Source of the DNA: JAAYTD01 sp964472015 | GTDB taxonomy: Bacteria; Bacteroidota; Ignavibacteria; Kapaibacteriales; UBA2268 | Length of the DNA: 64,000 nt | Assembly (NCBI GenBank): GCA_964472015.1 | Contig: CAYYIP010000002.1 | Location: 1-64,000 of the forward strand | Direction of reading: 5' to 3' | In this document: piece by piece, positions 1-9,307 of the stretch | How the letters are laid out: each line of letters begins with the position of its first letter | Position numbering within the stretch: the first letter of the stretch is position 1 | The notes under the pieces: model-generated | Database searches by the model: none | What the model was told of the DNA's origin: nothing | The model's input: the letters and a program-made list of their open reading frames with translations, nothing else | Made by a program: the position numbers and the translations under genes

Positions 1-1
1 T

Positions 2-1306
2 GTTAATGCAAATATTGTTAATGCTGGTAGTTATGCTACTGCTGGTACTACATTACTCCAATATGCAGGTGTTGGTACAGATCATTTCCTTACTACAAAA
101 GAATATGTAGATAATATAGCGTCTGCTCATCTAGACCAAGTTACTGGTGATGTTACTTTTGTTGAAAATCCTCCTATGAGTGGACTTTTCACATCTACAA
201 TTAGTAATAATGCTGTAACAAGTGCAAAGATATTAGATGGAACAATTCAAACTGCTGATTTAGCAGATGATGCTGTAACAAGTGCAAAGATATTAGATGG
301 AACAATTCAAACTGCTGATTTAGCAGATGATGCTGTAACAAGTGCAAAGATAGTAAATGGAACAATTGTAGCAGCTGATATTGCACCTAATACTATAACC
401 GCAGCTGAAATTGCAAGTGGTGCTGTAACAACTGATGAAATATTAGATGGCACAATCGCAACTATTGATTTAGCAAATGATGCTGTAACAAGTGCAAAGA
501 TAGTAGATGGTGGAGTAACAAGTGCTGATATATTAGATGGCACAATCGCAACTGTTGATTTAGCAGATAATTCCGTAACAAGTGCAAAGATAGCAAATGG
601 AACAATTGTAGAAGCTGATTTAGCAAATGATGCTGTAACAAGTGCAAAGATATGGGATGGCACAATCGTAACTGCTGATTTAGCAAATAATTCCGTAACA
701 AGTGCAAAGATAGTAGATGGTACTATAACAACTGATGATATAGCAGATGGCACAATTTTACCAGTTGATTTATCAAATGGTGCTGTAACAAATAATAAGT
801 TAGCAGCTAATGCTGTAACAACTGATAAGATAGTAGATGGCACAATCGCAACTGCTGATTTAGCAGATGGTTCTGTGACTTCTATTAAGATTAATAGTGG
901 TGTTCCTCTAAATGTAGTTATGAAATCAAATGCTGCTGGCAATCCTGTTGCATCAAATATTACAGATAATGGTACTACTGTTAGTGTAACTGGAAACTTA
1001 GCTGCAACTGGGAACTTATCTGCTGCAAATCTTACTTTAACTGGTTCAACAGTTATGACTACTTCTGCTGTACAGAATATTTCACCTATAAATCCAGCTA
1101 ATGTTACAGTTGTTCCTTATAACGATGCTTCTGCTATACATTCAACTGCTACTATTGCTGCTGGTGCAAATGGTCAAGTTCTTTATGTATTAAACCAAAA
1201 TACACAAGCACTAACTGTTAGTAATTCTGTCCCAGCTACAACAATACAGGCTGGTGGACTTCTTGGATTTATATATATCAATGGTAGTTGGTATGTACTT
1301 CAATAA
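2..1306 (+). CDS. Repeat-rich surface or fibre-like protein, 3' part (5' end outside window)
   Basis: The reading frame is open from base 2, so the gene begins before the window; about 434 codons are visible. An internal ATG at 176 is not the true start, because the upstream codons continue the same Gly/Ala/Thr-rich style. Roughly residues 70-300 are about 23 degenerate ten-residue units alternating between a VTSAKIxDG form and a TIxTADLADx form. At DNA level two neighbouring 60-bp copies (from about 211) are nearly identical. The last ~130 residues are a non-repeated, Thr/Asn/Ala-rich beta-type tail ending in an aromatic GSWYVLQ-like stretch. Such periodic repeats are common in bacterial surface and tail-fibre-like proteins and probably fold as a beta-helix or fibre. 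No catalytic motif is visible. Function unknown; a surface or adhesive role is inference. Confidence 0.7.
   Translation, partial: VNANIVNAGSYATAGTTLLQYAGVGTDHFLTTKEYVDNIASAHLDQVTGDVTFVENPPMSGLFTSTISNNAVTSAKILDGTIQTADLADDAVTSAKILDGTIQTADLADDAVTSAKIVNGTIVAADIAPNTITAAEIASGAVTTDEILDGTIATIDLANDAVTSAKIVDGGVTSADILDGTIATVDLADNSVTSAKIANGTIVEADLANDAVTSAKIWDGTIVTADLANNSVTSAKIVDGTITTDDIADGTILPVDLSNGAVTNNKLAANAVTTDKIVDGTIATADLADGSVTSIKINSGVPLNVVMKSNAAGNPVASNITDNGTTVSVTGNLAATGNLSAANLTLTGSTVMTTSAVQNISPINPANVTVVPYNDASAIHSTATIAAGANGQVLYVLNQNTQALTVSNSVPATTIQAGGLLGFIYINGSWYVLQ
211..900 (+). repeat. Coding tandem repeats, 30/60-bp period
   Basis: About 23 units of 30 bp (ten codons) paired into 60-bp higher-order units. 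The copies at about 211-270 and 271-330 are essentially identical; later copies diverge. The period is a multiple of three, so gain or loss of units keeps the frame. The repeats also create long open frames on the opposite strand, which are composition shadows and not genes. Confidence 0.85.
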
Positions 1307-1389
1307 TTAATTATATTATTGTTTAATAATATTTTATTAAATATTATTTTTAATAATATAGTTTTAGTTATAATTTTATTATAATTAAT

Positions 1390-1427
1390 AAAGAAAGAAG
1401 ATAAGTAATTATCTTCTTTCTTTTTTT
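1390..1427 (+). terminator. Rho-independent terminator after the repeat protein
   Basis: A perfect 15-bp stem (1390-1404 with 1409-1423) closes a GTAA loop and runs into a T tract. It lies 84 bp after the stop codon of the repeat-rich gene and separates it from the sugar transferase gene. Confidence 0.85.
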
Positions 1428-1585
1428 ATATTTATATATAAAAATATAATAAAAATACTTATAGTATTCTTTTTTTTTGATTTTTTCATTAAAATTTGTT
1501 ATTTTAGAAAATAAATATAGTTTATTATAAAAGAAAATATAGTTTAGTAAAAATAATCTATGATTTATAAAATAAATAATTTGAT

Positions 1586-3067
1586 ATGCTAAAGACTAAA
1601 CAATTGAGTTTAAATGATTTAACAAATCTTTTAAAAGATTCCAACTTAAAAACAACTAATAAATATCACTTAGGTAAATTTTATACTACTATATCATTAG
1701 TAGTAAGTGATATGTTAAGTGCCTGTTTGAGTTTTATGTTTGCTATATTAACTCAAAGTTTCTTTATTGATATAGGTTATAGTATATCAGAGTTATTTTC
1801 TCATTCATTTAATATAATATTATTAACATTACCATTATTTCCTTTATTATATTCTTTTTCAGGTTTATATCCATCTTATGGAAAAACACAAGTAACTGAA
1901 TTTAGAAATATAACAATATCTTCTACAATAATATTTTTTATTTTAGGAATGTTAAGTGTTCTCACACTTGGTCCCTCTTTTTACTTTTATTTTATCTTAT
2001 TTTTATCATTTTTTTATAATATATGTATTACTTTGCCTTTACGTACTTTAACAAAAAAAATATTGTCTAAATATGTTTGGTGGGGTATCCCCGTTATGGT
2101 AATAGGTGCTGGTCGTGCAGGTACTAAAGTTACTACTACCTTAAATAAAGAAAAATTACTTGGTTTGAAACCTGTTGTTATAATAGATGATGATTCTGAT
2201 AAATGGGGTTATATAGAAGGTGTTCCTGTTGTAGGTGGTTTAAATATAATTCCAACATTGTCAATTAAGCTAAATATAAAACATGCAATAATAGCAATGC
2301 CAACAGTTCCTACCGTAGATAGACTTAATATTATAAGCAAAAATTTACCTTATTTTTCTAACTTAACAATAATTCCTGATATGTTTAATACAGGGCTTTG
2401 GACTTATACACAAGATTTAGGCGGGATTCTTGGTTTAGAAGTTCAAACAAAATTGTTAAAACGAAGCTCTCAAATAAAAAAACGTATATTTGATTTATTA
2501 TTCGGTTCAATACTATTGGTTTTAAGTATGCCCATACAATTAATAGTTTCAATATTGATAAAATTAGATTCCAAAGGAAATATATTATTTTGTCAAAAAC
2601 GTTGTGGGGTAAATAAAGTACCTTTTGGGATGTATAAATTTCGTAGTATGCAAATAGATGCAGAAAAAAAATTAAAAGAGGTATTAAAAAATAATAAAAA
2701 ATTGAGAGAAGAATTTGAAAAATATCATAAAATAGATGATGATCCAAGGTTAACACGAATAGGGAAATTAATAAGAAAATATAGTCTAGATGAATTACCA
2801 CAATTTATAAACGTTGTAAAAGGTGATATGAGTTTAATAGGGCCTCGCGCTTATTTAGAATGGGAAGTAAAGCATATAAAAGAAAATCATCCTATTTTTC
2901 AAGTGAAACCAGGTGTTAGTGGATTATGGCAGGTTACAGATAGAAACTCCTCTTTTGAAGAAAGATTAAGAATTGAAGAATACTATGTTAGAAATTGGTC
3001 TTTTTCACTAGATTGTATATTGGTAGGGAAAACAATAGCAGCTATAATTAAAGGTACTGGTAACTAA
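1586..3067 (+). CDS. Polyprenyl-phosphate sugar-1-phosphate transferase, WbaP type
   Basis: Membrane enzyme of the polyprenol glycosylphosphotransferase family. It moves a sugar-1-phosphate from a nucleotide sugar to undecaprenyl phosphate and starts O-antigen or exopolysaccharide synthesis at the inner membrane. Architecture over 493 residues: four or so membrane segments (about 33-57, 73-95, 108-128, 131-152), a Rossmann-like soluble domain with GAGRAG at 174-179, then the catalytic sugar-transferase domain from about 298. That domain has a KKRIFDLLFG re-entrant helix, FRSM at 352-355, DELPQ at 402-406 and GPRA at 419-422. The length matches full-length WbaP/exopolysaccharide initiators rather than the short PglC form. 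The sugar specificity cannot be read from sequence. It stands alone; other glycan genes (29.4, 34.5, 39.3 kb) are scattered. Confidence 0.9.
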   Translation: MLKTKQLSLNDLTNLLKDSNLKTTNKYHLGKFYTTISLVVSDMLSACLSFMFAILTQSFFIDIGYSISELFSHSFNIILLTLPLFPLLYSFSGLYPSYGKTQVTEFRNITISSTIIFFILGMLSVLTLGPSFYFYFILFLSFFYNICITLPLRTLTKKILSKYVWWGIPVMVIGAGRAGTKVTTTLNKEKLLGLKPVVIIDDDSDKWGYIEGVPVVGGLNIIPTLSIKLNIKHAIIAMPTVPTVDRLNIISKNLPYFSNLTIIPDMFNTGLWTYTQDLGGILGLEVQTKLLKRSSQIKKRIFDLLFGSILLVLSMPIQLIVSILIKLDSKGNILFCQKRCGVNKVPFGMYKFRSMQIDAEKKLKEVLKNNKKLREEFEKYHKIDDDPRLTRIGKLIRKYSLDELPQFINVVKGDMSLIGPRAYLEWEVKHIKENHPIFQVKPGVSGLWQVTDRNSSFEERLRIEEYYVRNWSFSLDCILVGKTIAAIIKGTGN

Positions 3068-3318
3068 TCTTTTAATATTTATTAATAATATTATATTTTC
3101 AACAATACTTATTTATAACATTATATTTATAACAATATTTATTTAGAAAGTTTAGAATGAGTTATATAAGAATCTAGCGAACTTAATACTATACTGTATA
3201 ATATATAATTTTATAAATAAAAATTTAAGTAAGTAAATATAAATAATATAAATAAAATAAAAAAATAAAAAAATATTAAAAATAATATAGAATATTTTAA
3301 TAACTAATATAAATAAAT

Positions 3319-4095
3319 ATGAAAAAAATAATTTTTCTTTTATTCTTAGCTTTGTTTTTTTATATAAATAATATAACACAAGCTCAAGATAATGACTTAG
3401 ATGATTTTACTTTTGACGATGAAGAAATAGAAGCAAAATCAGATTATTTTACTATGGGAGTTGGTATAACAGGGAATTTATTATTTATGAAATATGATGA
3501 CTTGAATAGTAAATTTTTAACTCCTAAGAATATAGACAATTTTAGTGGTCCTATGTTTCCATTAGGATATGAAATATTTTTTACATTTATTGATAATGCA
3601 AGAATAGGATTCACCTATCAAACAGATTCTAAATTAAAAGAACTAATATCAAATAACGAAGAATTAGTTTCAATTAAAAATACTGCAAAATTATCAAATA
3701 GTATGTTTGGTTTATCTTTTTCTTATGCCTTAATCCCTTTTGAATCTTTTGCAATTGTTCCTAGTTTAGGTGTTAATTTAGGTGATATGACTTTTGATAA
3801 TTTTACTTCTCCTACTTCTGTAGAATATGATTCAAAAGAAACTACTATTTATGAAAATACTCAAATAAATTATTCATATTTAGCAATAGAACCACAACTT
3901 AATTTAGAATATGCAATAACGAAATTTTTAATGCTTCGTGCTGGTGTTAGTTATGTTCTAACTCTTGATAGTCCATTTGTGAAAAATGCGTGGTCTATTA
4001 ATGGCAATAATGTATACTTAAATGTACCTGATGGTTTAAAACCACAAGGCTTAAATGTAAAATTAGGTTTGTTTGTAGGATTATTTAATTATTAG
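3319..4095 (+). CDS. Outer-membrane beta-barrel-like protein, unknown role
   Basis: 258 residues with a clear Sec signal peptide (lysines, hydrophobic core, then a TQAQ-type cleavage site near residue 23). An acidic linker follows (DDFTFDDEEIEA, about 27-40). The rest is alternating hydrophobic/polar strands with glycine turns, such as TMGVGITGN near the start, FGLSFSYAL in the middle and RAGVSYVLT late, and it ends in a strand GLFVGLFNY. That pattern is typical of eight- to ten-stranded outer-membrane barrels of the porin-family/OmpA-barrel type in Bacteroidota. No enzyme motif is seen. It is monocistronic, with 251 bp upstream and 328 bp downstream. The barrel call is by pattern only; a specific function is not supported. 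Confidence 0.7.
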   Translation: MKKIIFLLFLALFFYINNITQAQDNDLDDFTFDDEEIEAKSDYFTMGVGITGNLLFMKYDDLNSKFLTPKNIDNFSGPMFPLGYEIFFTFIDNARIGFTYQTDSKLKELISNNEELVSIKNTAKLSNSMFGLSFSYALIPFESFAIVPSLGVNLGDMTFDNFTSPTSVEYDSKETTIYENTQINYSYLAIEPQLNLEYAITKFLMLRAGVSYVLTLDSPFVKNAWSINGNNVYLNVPDGLKPQGLNVKLGLFVGLFNY

Positions 4096-4423
4096 AAAAA
4101 GAATACTTAATTTCGATTTTAATATTTAATTTCGATTATTGAGTTTGTTCGTTTATTAGAGCTTGTAAAAACAATAGATAAAAAAGTATTATTATATATT
4201 TTAATATTATATATATATTAAAATTATAATTACAGTGCTCTAATTATATTTTTTTGTTAATTATAAAATTATTTGTATATATTGAACTTATTTAAAAATA
4301 TATACGTTATAAGATATTAATTCTATTATAATCAATTAATTAAAATATTTTGGATATAAAAAAATAAACCTTATTAAATATAAATATTATAAAAACTTAT
4401 TATTAACTAAATACAAAAATACG
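4096..4423. other. AT-rich intergenic region
   Basis: No gene is seen in these 328 bp. There is one AT-only hairpin (9-bp stem, 4199-4207 with 4215-4223, seven-base loop) without a following T tract, so it is at best a weak terminator. The S9 peptidase promoter presumably lies here, but no convincing pair of boxes was found. Confidence 0.5.
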
Positions 4424-6523
4424 ATGTTAAAAAATATTTTTTATTCTTTATCATTATTTATATTATTCTTATTATTCTCAATGAATGACGTAATATCAAA
4501 AGAAAATATAACCGTTGAAGCACTATACTCTTTGCATCGAATTAGCGAAATTTCTGTTTCGCCCAATGGTGAGTGGATACTCTATAGAACTACTACCCCT
4601 AATATAAAAGATAATTCAATGGATAATAAATTATTTATAGTTTCAATTGATGGTGATGAAATAATAGAAATCAAAGTTGGTGATACGCCGGCAAATTCCC
4701 CTGTTTGGAGTTCTGATAGTAAAAAAATTGGTTATATACAAAATAAAAGTGATTTGTATTATATCTATACTATCTATGTTCCTAATGGTGTTCCTAGTAA
4801 AGTAGCAACCTTTAATAATCCTATTGATAATTTACAATTTTCACCTAATGGTGAATATTTTTCTTTTACTCAAAATATTAGAGTTGATAAAACTGTTGCA
4901 GCAAAATATCCGGACTGTGCTAATGCCAATATTAGAATATATTCTAACTTACCTGTACGTCATTGGGATCATTGGCTCGATGGAACTTATAGCCATCTTT
5001 TTATAATGCCAATAAGTGGTCCGTCTACATACGCAAAAGATATTATGCTTAATGAACCTTTTGATACGCCTCTTGTTCCTTTTGGTGGACCAGCTGAAAT
5101 AGCATGGTCGCCAGATTCTAAAGAAATAGCATATACTTGTAAGAAATATACCGGGATTGATTTTGTTCGTAATACTAATTCAGATATATATGTTTATAAA
5201 ATGGAAGGCGGAGAGACAATAAATGTAACAGAAGGTTTCCTTGGATATGATAAAAGACCATCCTATTCACCTGATGGGAAATGGCTTGCCTTTACAAGTC
5301 AATTACGTGGCGGTTTCGAATCAGATAGAATTAGATTGATGTTGTATAATAGAGCAAAAAAAGAATATACTGAATTAACTAAGGGTTTTGATCAATGGAT
5401 AGATGAATATATCTGGACTCCTGATAGTAAATCTATATTTGCAACCGCAACATATTTTGGGACTATGCAAATATTTAAAACTAATATAGATGCTCCAAAA
5501 TTTATTAGATTTTCAAAAGGCGATTTTGATTATTCTAATCTCTCTATAACTAAGAATGGGAAAACACTTGTTTTTGGTATGATGAATATGATAAAACCAC
5601 TAGAAATTTGTGCAATTCCAGCAAACGGCGGGGACGTAAAACAAATAACTAAATTGAATAATAATATAATAAATCAATATCTACTTTCATCTTTTGAAGA
5701 ACGTTGGATAGATACACGCGATGGAGAAAAACTCCATTGTTGGATAGTATATCCTCCTAATTTTGATAAAAATAAAAAATATCCTCTAATTACATATTGT
5801 CAAGGCGGACCCCAACAGATGATAAGCCAAGCATTTGGATATCGTTGGAATATGTCTTTGTTTACTTCACGAGATTATGTTATTGTAGCACCTAATAGAC
5901 GAGGATGCCCCGGCTTTGGACAAGAATGGATAGATGCTATAACAGGAGATTGGGGCGGGAAGCCTATGCAAGATATACTCGATGCTACCGATGCTATGAG
6001 AAAAGAAAGCTTTATTGATAGTAATAAATGTGTAGCAATAGGCGCATCCGCCGGCGGATTTACTACGTTTTGGCTAGCAGGAAATCATCAAAAACGGTTT
6101 AAAGCTTTTATGTCTCATTGTGGGGTGTTTAATTTTACAAGTATGTACGGCTCAACAGAAGAACTGTTTTTCCCCGATTGGGAGTACGGCGGACCTTACT
6201 GGGAAGAAAAAAATAAAGAATTTTATCAAAAAAATTCACCGCATAATTTCGTAAATAATTGGGATACACCGATTATTATATCAACAGGTGAAAAAGATTT
6301 TAGAGTACCTTATACGCAAAGTCTAGAAGCTTTTACAGCAGCGCAAGTAAAAAATATTCCGTCTAAATTAATAATATATCCTAATGAAACACATTTTATA
6401 GCAAAAGCACAAGAATATATTATTTGGTTTAATGAAGTGTTTGAATTCTTTGATGAACATATTAATAAGACAGAACAAATAGATAATATAGAAAGTACTC
6501 CACAAGAAAATATAAAAGAATAA
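4424..6523 (+). CDS. Secreted S9-family (prolyl oligopeptidase) serine peptidase
   Basis: 699-residue peptidase of the prolyl oligopeptidase / acylaminoacyl-peptidase / dipeptidyl-peptidase clan, which cleaves short peptides. A signal peptide at about 1-25 implies export to the periplasm or beyond. Residues ~30-430 form a WD40-like propeller with repeated SPDGKW-type motifs (about 50, 93, 228, 280). The C-terminal alpha/beta-hydrolase holds the triad: Ser542 in a GASAGG nucleophile elbow, Asp625 in GEKDFRVP and His657 in ETHF. An Arg-Gly-rich oxyanion-side loop (NRRGCPGFG) precedes it, as in the family. The tail is Gln/Glu-rich and disordered. No T9SS tail is seen. A role in amino acid scavenging is inference. 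Confidence 0.92.
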   Translation: MLKNIFYSLSLFILFLLFSMNDVISKENITVEALYSLHRISEISVSPNGEWILYRTTTPNIKDNSMDNKLFIVSIDGDEIIEIKVGDTPANSPVWSSDSKKIGYIQNKSDLYYIYTIYVPNGVPSKVATFNNPIDNLQFSPNGEYFSFTQNIRVDKTVAAKYPDCANANIRIYSNLPVRHWDHWLDGTYSHLFIMPISGPSTYAKDIMLNEPFDTPLVPFGGPAEIAWSPDSKEIAYTCKKYTGIDFVRNTNSDIYVYKMEGGETINVTEGFLGYDKRPSYSPDGKWLAFTSQLRGGFESDRIRLMLYNRAKKEYTELTKGFDQWIDEYIWTPDSKSIFATATYFGTMQIFKTNIDAPKFIRFSKGDFDYSNLSITKNGKTLVFGMMNMIKPLEICAIPANGGDVKQITKLNNNIINQYLLSSFEERWIDTRDGEKLHCWIVYPPNFDKNKKYPLITYCQGGPQQMISQAFGYRWNMSLFTSRDYVIVAPNRRGCPGFGQEWIDAITGDWGGKPMQDILDATDAMRKESFIDSNKCVAIGASAGGFTTFWLAGNHQKRFKAFMSHCGVFNFTSMYGSTEELFFPDWEYGGPYWEEKNKEFYQKNSPHNFVNNWDTPIIISTGEKDFRVPYTQSLEAFTAAQVKNIPSKLIIYPNETHFIAKAQEYIIWFNEVFEFFDEHINKTEQIDNIESTPQENIKE

Positions 6524-6608
6524 ATATAAAATAAATATAAAAGAATAAATATATTTATTATAATGTTTGAAATATAAATATATTATTGATTTTTTTAATT
6601 AATATGTA

Positions 6609-6664
6609 AAAGAGTGTTTATTAAATTATTAATTTTTTAATATAAATTAAACACTCTTTCTGTT
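6609..6664 (+). terminator. Probable terminator after the S9 peptidase
   Basis: A 12-bp stem (6609-6620 with 6648-6659, AAAGAGTGTTTA type) encloses an AT-rich, partly self-pairing loop and is followed by a short T-rich stretch interrupted by CTG. The loop is long, so confidence is moderate. Confidence 0.55.
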
Positions 6665-6809
6665 TTAAAACATTTTATAATAATTTTTAATTCTTAAATA
6701 TTTTTTATGCGTTTAGTGTATAGTTTAAATATTTTATATGTATATTACTCTTTATATAATTATTATAAATTGAATTATAAATTGAATATAATATGTAAAT
6801 GGAGTTTGT

Positions 6810-9260
6810 ATGCCCGTGTCTAATGAAAAAAGAACTAAGATTATAAATGCAACAATATCATCTAAAGAAAAAGATATAAAAGAAAAAGATATAAAAGAAA
6901 TTAAACCAACTGCAAAAGATAAACATATCGATGATTTATTACTTGGTTTAGAATATAAAGAATTACAGTTTGTTAAAGGTGTTGGCCCTAAATGTATAGC
7001 TGCATTAGTAAAAAATAGTCAAATTCAAACTTCTAAATATAATTTGTTAACTTATTTTCCAAGAGATTATAAGAAAAGAATATATTTTAATTCAGTAAGA
7101 GAGATAATAAAAAATAAACACGAATTTGTAGAAATACCACAAACTGTAAATTTTAATCAAGAACTTACTTTTAAAAGAGAAGCAAGTTTATTTGGACGTA
7201 TAGAATATCTAAAAAAATATCGTAATCAAAAACTTGAAATATTTTTACGAGATCAATATAATGAAATGTTTGTTCTAAGATTTTTTCAATATGTAGATAG
7301 TATTAGTAAAACATATAGCCAAAATATGGGCATTATTATTAGCGGGACTCCTACTTTTGAATATAATAAATTATTGTCTTTTTCACATCCAGATGAAATA
7401 CTTATTCTAAATACTTCTATTTCTGATTCTAATACAAATTTATTAGTTTATAATGAAAATACTCAGTCATATATTCCTATTTATAAAATTAGTGACGAAA
7501 TGTCCAAATCAAGAATTAATAATAAAAAATTTGGACAAATTATAAAAAGTTCGTTTAGTCTTTATAGTAAATATATAAATAACTTATCAGATGTTTTACC
7601 CGAATATATTCTTAAACAGTCTTATAATGTTCCTATTGAAATCGAAATCACTAAACAAGGTAAATTACAAAAATTACCTTCAAAAATAGTAACAACACTT
7701 CCAAGCATCCAAGATACAATAAATATCTTGCATTTTCCGGAAACTGAAAACGATATTTATAAAGCAAGATATCGTATGAAATTTGAAGAAGCTTTGATTT
7801 ATCAACTTGCTATCAATGTCCGTAATAGACAAGTTTTAACCCACGGGAAAGGTATTATTATTACAGAAAAAAGTAAATCTGCCCGTAATCTTTATGATAA
7901 CTTAACTTTTCAATTAAGTCCCGATCAGCGTAAAGTATTATGGGATTTTGCAAAAGATTTTTCTTCCGGGAAACCTATGAGTAGATTGTTACAAGGTGAT
8001 GTTGGTTCCGGTAAAACAATAGTTTCTATCCTTACAATGCTGATGGTTATTGATGCAGGTTATCAAGTTGCAATGCTGGCACCAACAGAATTGCTCGCTG
8101 AACAACATTATCATACAATTTCAAAATTATTAAAGGAATTTGCAAATGTAAAAGTTGTTCAACTAGTCGGTGGTTTAAAAAAATCTTTAAAAAAACTTGT
8201 CTTAAATGAAATAAGTAACGGTACAGCTAATATTATAGTGGGAACTCATTCGCTCTTTCAAAGTGATGTTGAATATAAGAATTTAGGTCTTATTGTTATT
8301 GATGAACAACATCGGTTCGGTGTTATGCAACGCGGTGAACTTATCGAACTTGCAAAAGAATCAATTAAGCAACAAGATTTAATGCCCCATGTGTTGTATA
8401 TGACCGCAACACCAATTCCAAGAACATTGGAAATGACAGCTTATGGTGATCTAGATATCTCCATAATAAAGACTATGCCGAAAAATAGAATCCCTGTGAA
8501 AACTAAGATAGTTTTTGAAAAAGAAAGACGAGATATATTTAATTTTATAAATATAGAAATATTAAAAGGACGCCAAGTATATATCGTATATCCACTAGTT
8601 GAAAAATCTGAAAAACTAGAACTTAAATCAGCAGTAGAACACTATGAACTTATTAAACAAGTCTTTCCGCATCTTAATTGTGGACTGCTACACGGACAAA
8701 TGCAATGGTATGAAAAAGAAGAAGTTATGCAAAAATTCTTGAATAAAGAATATCAAATTTTAGTAGCAACAACAGTAGTGGAAGTAGGTATAGATGTCCC
8801 TAACGCTACTATTATGCTTATAGAAAATGCTGAAAGATTTGGATTGTCTCAATTACACCAATTACGAGGTAGAGTAGGACGCGGTATGGAACAGTCTTAT
8901 TGCTTCCTTATGACAAAAGATAATTTTTTATATAAGTTTAGTAAAACTGAAAATGCAGAAGAAGAAAAAATAAAAGCAGTTACTAGATTGAAAACTATGC
9001 AGGAAACAAATGATGGCTTCAAAATAGCAGAAGTAGATGCTAAAATACGAGGAATAGGGGATATATTAGGAACAAAACAAGCAGGAATGATACAATATAA
9101 ATATATTAACCTTACAAATAATAATGATGTAAAAATACTGGAAAAAGCAAGAACAAAAGCAAGAGAAATACTAAAAAAAGATGAAAATTTAACAAGCCCA
9201 ATACATAAATTGCTAAAAGAACAAGTAGATAAAAAAATAGATTTCTTTTTGATTGCTTAA
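6810..9260 (+). CDS. recG: ATP-dependent DNA helicase RecG
   Basis: Branch-migration helicase that regresses stalled forks and resolves recombination intermediates. 816 residues, longer than the usual ~690 because of a charged lysine-rich N-terminal extension (~1-45) and an expanded wedge region. A helix-hairpin-like KGVGPK motif sits near residue 57 and the OB-fold wedge domain spans ~100-310. Helicase motifs: GDVGSGKT (Lys402), APTELLAEQH, DEQHRFGV (Asp498), TATPIPRT, a VVEVGIDVPNA motif V and the QLRGRVGRG motif VI. The ATG at 6810 fits; an ATG at 6799 is in another frame. It converges with rsgA across 47 bp of AT repeats. Identification is secure. Confidence 0.97.
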   Translation: MPVSNEKRTKIINATISSKEKDIKEKDIKEIKPTAKDKHIDDLLLGLEYKELQFVKGVGPKCIAALVKNSQIQTSKYNLLTYFPRDYKKRIYFNSVREIIKNKHEFVEIPQTVNFNQELTFKREASLFGRIEYLKKYRNQKLEIFLRDQYNEMFVLRFFQYVDSISKTYSQNMGIIISGTPTFEYNKLLSFSHPDEILILNTSISDSNTNLLVYNENTQSYIPIYKISDEMSKSRINNKKFGQIIKSSFSLYSKYINNLSDVLPEYILKQSYNVPIEIEITKQGKLQKLPSKIVTTLPSIQDTINILHFPETENDIYKARYRMKFEEALIYQLAINVRNRQVLTHGKGIIITEKSKSARNLYDNLTFQLSPDQRKVLWDFAKDFSSGKPMSRLLQGDVGSGKTIVSILTMLMVIDAGYQVAMLAPTELLAEQHYHTISKLLKEFANVKVVQLVGGLKKSLKKLVLNEISNGTANIIVGTHSLFQSDVEYKNLGLIVIDEQHRFGVMQRGELIELAKESIKQQDLMPHVLYMTATPIPRTLEMTAYGDLDISIIKTMPKNRIPVKTKIVFEKERRDIFNFINIEILKGRQVYIVYPLVEKSEKLELKSAVEHYELIKQVFPHLNCGLLHGQMQWYEKEEVMQKFLNKEYQILVATTVVEVGIDVPNATIMLIENAERFGLSQLHQLRGRVGRGMEQSYCFLMTKDNFLYKFSKTENAEEEKIKAVTRLKTMQETNDGFKIAEVDAKIRGIGDILGTKQAGMIQYKYINLTNNNDVKILEKARTKAREILKKDENLTSPIHKLLKEQVDKKIDFFLIA

Positions 9261-9297
9261 ATTATATAATTTATTATAATTTATTATAATTTATATT
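9261..9297. repeat. Short AT decamer repeats between recG and rsgA
   Basis: Three to four imperfect copies of TTATTATAAT lie between the two convergent stop codons. They may help end transcription, but no G/C stem is present. Confidence 0.5.
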
Positions 9298-9307
9298 ATT
9301 TTTTAAT

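Noticed and set aside
307..942. 211-codon open frame on the minus strand inside the repeat-rich gene
   Set aside because: It mirrors the 30/60-bp coding repeats of the plus-strand gene and has a protein composition set by them; it is a shadow frame.
2..1306. Prophage tail-fibre gene marking a prophage
   Set aside because: The repeats resemble tail fibres, but no capsid, tail, lysis or integrase gene lies nearby in the window.
4409..4420. -7-like box just before the S9 peptidase start
   Set aside because: The motif is on the minus strand, faces away from the gene and has no gene to serve; likely chance.
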